Assembly (NCBI GenBank): GCA_017619445.1
Contig: JAFZSI010000063.1
Location: 1-58,705 of the forward strand
Direction of reading: 5' to 3'
DNA from: Prevotella sp.
GTDB lineage: Bacteria > Bacteroidota > Bacteroidia > Bacteroidales > Bacteroidaceae
DNA: 58,705 nucleotides
Below, one piece after another: positions 56,658 to 58,705 of the stretch (the first letter of the stretch is position 1; each line of letters begins with the position of its first letter). The notes beneath the pieces are model-generated. The model had not been told where the DNA came from and ran no database searches. It saw only the letters and a list, made by a program, of their open reading frames with translations. The position numbers were made by a program, and so were the translations under genes.

Positions 56658-56780
56658 CGAAAACAAAGCGATTCTTTACCGTTCCAAAGCATACGTTCCT
56701 TTTTCCTAAAAGTCAATTCTACCTCTCCCGTTCGTTTTGTGAACATATTGTGCACACTTTTCCCGATTTTAACATTTGCC
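56658..56780. repeat. Upstream block shared with 45000-45120 (contains GTGAACATATTGTGCACACT)
   Basis: AAAGCGATTCTTTACCGTTC, AAGCATACGTTCCTTTT and the GTGAACATATTGTGCACACT followed by TTTCCCGATTTTAACATTT match the first locus with few changes. Confidence 0.75.
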
Positions 56781-56921
56781 ATTTTTCACGCTGAGAAGCG
56801 GAAGAAAATTTCTCACACAGAGGTACAGAGGTTAGAGAGTCTTTTCGCCTGTCTTTTGGCCTGTCTGCCAAATTGACGAAAAAACATAAGGAAAACCGTA
56901 CTAACTTTCAGAAACTTTTAT

Positions 56922-56929
56922 TATCTTTG
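56922..56929 (+). promoter_or_regulatory. Promoter box for the second leader-LRR unit
   Basis: TATCTTTG followed by CAGCAAGAAA, equivalent to 45321-45328; a leader of about 315 nt would follow. Confidence 0.65.
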
Positions 56930-56978
56930 CAGCAAGAAATACAATCAACCAATAGCACATAACCATCATAAACATATT

Positions 56979-57219
56979 GCCCATGACATAAACATATAAC
57001 AAAGACATATAGGAATTGAAGCGTCCGCTTGAATCTTGTTCACCAAATTCGCCAAATTTAAAGAACAACTCAGAGTAAAAGAAAGGATGCTCACGCTGAA
57101 AGGCGTGGGCTTTTGCTCGTTTAGAGTTGTATGGTGTTTGGCGATACCAGGTGAACGTAGACGAAGTAATCAGTCCACGTTTTCTTTTTCTGTCTTTTTT
57201 CGCGAGACCTTTGGACTGA
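56979..57219 (+). ncRNA. Structured leader RNA, copy 2
   Basis: The same elements as copy 1: P1 GTTCACC (57038-57044)/GGTGAAC (57150-57156); P2 TCGCCAAA (57049-57056)/TTTGGCGA (57137-57144); P3 ACAACTC (57065-57071)/GAGTTGT (57124-57130); P4 GAGTAAAA (57073-57080)/TTTTGCTC (57111-57118); bulge GAAAGGAT; P5 GCTCACGCT (57089-57097)/GGCGTGGGC (57102-57110) with a GAAA tetraloop; distal helix TCAGTCCA (57170-57177)/TGGACTGA (57212-57219). P1 and P3 differ from copy 1 on both strands so that pairing is kept, while P4 and P5 show single changes to G-U pairs. It stands directly before the LRR gene at 57250. Confidence 0.75.
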
Positions 57220-57249
57220 AATAGTAATTTATTTCTAAAACATTTTATC

Positions 57250-58705
57250 ATGAAAAAACAACACTTATCATTTACTGCAAAGAGCATCCAACGACTACTG
57301 CTCGCTTGCACACTCATGCTGCTGCCTACGATGGCCAGCGCGCAATGTCCCGACAATAACCACCCCCACATGATTGAACTCGGCCTGCCTTCCGGCACCA
57401 AGTGGGCATGCTGCAACGTGGGCGCATCAAAGCCTGAGGACTATGGCGGTTATTATGCCTGGGGAGAGACTACGGAGAAGAGTACATATAGCAATATTAA
57501 TTACCTTTTCTGGGATGGTAATAGTACATCCGACATCGGTAAGAACATCGCCGGCACACAGTACGATGCTGCCACGGCCAACTGGGGCAGTCCGTGGGTG
57601 ATGCCGAGCATTGACCAGGTGAAGGAACTGCTCGACAACTGCACCAGTGAATGGACCACTGAGAATGGCGTGAATGGCCGCAGGTTTACTGGTTCTAACG
57701 GAGCCTCTATCTTCCTTCCCGCAGCTGGCAACCGCTGGGACGACAACTTGACCGGCGCGGGCTCGAACGGCCACTACTGGTCGTCATCGCTCACTGAAAG
57801 CTACCAGGGCAGTGCGGACGGAATGCTCTTCACCGGCGGCTTCGCGCAATTGGGCGACGGTAGCCGCTACGACGGTCGATCTGTCCGTCCCGTCGTAGCA
57901 TCATCTTCCACTTCTTCCGGCATCGCCATCGACAAGACAAATTTCCCCGATGATAACTTCCGCAGCTGGGTGCTGGCTCAGGACTACGGCCAAGACGGTG
58001 TGCTGACGGAAGAGGAAATAGCGGCGGTAACAGAGATCAATGTTATGTCTGAAAACATCTCCAACTTGAAAGGCATTGAGTATTTCATTGCTCTGGAAGT
58101 GTTGCACTGCGAATCTAACCAATTGACCTCGCTAGACGTTTCGAATAACACAGCATTGACATATCTTAATTGTACTTTGAACCAGCTGACCTCGCTAGAC
58201 GTTTCGAATAACACAGCATTGACGGGGCTTTATTGCAACTGGAACCAGCTGACTTCACTTGACGTGTCGAAGAACACAGCATTGACGAAGCTTGAGTGCT
58301 ACGGCAACCAGCTGACTTCGCTTGACGTGTCGAAGAACTCAGCATTGACGGAACTATATTGCTACTGGAACCAGCTGACCACGCTTGACGTTTCAAAGAA
58401 CACGGCATTGTCGTACTTCAATTGCTTAGACAACTACCTGACTTCGCTTGATGTGTCAAAGAACACAGTATTGACGTATCTTGAGTGCTCCTACAACCAG
58501 CTGACTTCGCTTGACGTGTCGAAGAACACAGCATTGACGTACTTCTATTGCTATGGCAACCAGCTGACCTCGCTCGACGTGTCGAAGAACACGGCATTGA
58601 CATATCTTAATTGCGGCTGGAACCAGCTGACCTCGCTCGACGTTTCAAAGAACACGGCATTGACGCAGCTTGATTGCTACAATAACCAGATTAAAGGAAC
58701 TGCTA
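57250..58705 (+). CDS. Surface protein: FISUMP/DUF1566-like domain plus leucine-rich repeats (runs off the right edge)
   Basis: 485 residues are visible. After a signal peptide (LLLACTLMLLPTMASAQ) residues about 35-215 match the Fibrobacter major paralogous (FISUMP) type: IELGLPSGTKWACCNVGASK, YGGYYAWGETTEK, WVMPSIDQVKELLDNC, and YWSSSLTES with SVRPVV at the end. Residues about 220-280 are the NFPDDNFRSWVLAQDYGQDG domain and from 285 on 21-residue LRRs continue to the edge. The LRR part is nearly identical at DNA level to 46606-47010 of the first LRR gene, but the N-terminal domain is unrelated. It is preceded by leader RNA copy 2. The end lies outside the window. Confidence 0.88.
   Translation, partial: MKKQHLSFTAKSIQRLLLACTLMLLPTMASAQCPDNNHPHMIELGLPSGTKWACCNVGASKPEDYGGYYAWGETTEKSTYSNINYLFWDGNSTSDIGKNIAGTQYDAATANWGSPWVMPSIDQVKELLDNCTSEWTTENGVNGRRFTGSNGASIFLPAAGNRWDDNLTGAGSNGHYWSSSLTESYQGSADGMLFTGGFAQLGDGSRYDGRSVRPVVASSSTSSGIAIDKTNFPDDNFRSWVLAQDYGQDGVLTEEEIAAVTEINVMSENISNLKGIEYFIALEVLHCESNQLTSLDVSNNTALTYLNCTLNQLTSLDVSNNTALTGLYCNWNQLTSLDVSKNTALTKLECYGNQLTSLDVSKNSALTELYCYWNQLTTLDVSKNTALSYFNCLDNYLTSLDVSKNTVLTYLECSYNQLTSLDVSKNTALTYFYCYGNQLTSLDVSKNTALTYLNCGWNQLTSLDVSKNTALTQLDCYNNQIKGTA

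Overview
The window looks like chromosomal DNA of a gut or rumen Bacteroidales, most likely Prevotella or a close relative. The grounds are the promoter grammar (many genes have a TAnnTTTG box shortly upstream and little Shine-Dalgarno signal), a SusC-type receptor, a pectin-degrading repertoire, DUF5683/DUF4332/DUF1599/DUF4840 proteins, BspA/LRR surface proteins with a short C-terminal sorting-like motif, and coding DNA of moderately high G+C between A+T-rich spacers. The genus is inference; no rRNA or tRNA gene is visible.

Layout. 1-6.8 kb: the N-terminal part of a SusC receptor running off the left edge, a GH28 pectinase, lpxB-surE, 1 kb of nested palindromes, and an LRR protein. 7.1-14.8 kb: parA-parB-DUF5683-lytic transglycosylase, relA/spoT and a CE8 pectinesterase. 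15-20.2 kb: MerR regulator, alaS, DUF4332 protein and a secreted thioredoxin-feruloyl esterase fusion. 20.5-30.4 kb: HU-like protein, an 800-bp repeat-rich spacer, PagL-like and TorF-like outer membrane proteins, rmuC, an SPFH/ribbon-helix-helix/small membrane protein cluster, GlsB, a beta-barrel protein and an aldose epimerase. 30.5-37.4 kb: LytTR two-component pair, a beta-helix carbohydrate-binding protein with a small secreted partner, rsgA and frr. 37.8-44.6 kb: an RND efflux operon ending in lpxA. 45-58.7 kb: two related LRR surface-protein loci, each behind a long structured leader, flanking cca, DUF1599, DoxX-like, tpiA, SPOR, folE, DUF4840 and tcdA.

How the parts fit. Several genes concern the envelope (lpxA, lpxB, PagL, lytic transglycosylase, efflux pump, SPOR and LRR proteins). 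Pectin breakdown is spread over the window: GH28, CE8, a probable feruloyl esterase and a beta-helix protein of a family known to bind acidic polysaccharide. Housekeeping genes (parAB, relA, alaS, frr, rsgA, tpiA, folE, cca) lie between them.

The two strongest unexplained signals are these. (1) A long rod-like leader RNA precedes both LRR genes at the right end; the two copies keep the same five stacked helices and a distal helix while stems P1 and P3 differ by changes on both sides that preserve pairing. (2) The DNA is full of short dispersed repeat families. One is an intergenic palindrome centred on TCTAGA with about a dozen copies. Others occur both between genes and in frame inside at least six conserved genes (lpxB, pectinesterase, histidine kinase, cca, tcdA and an LRR protein), where they encode non-conserved loops.
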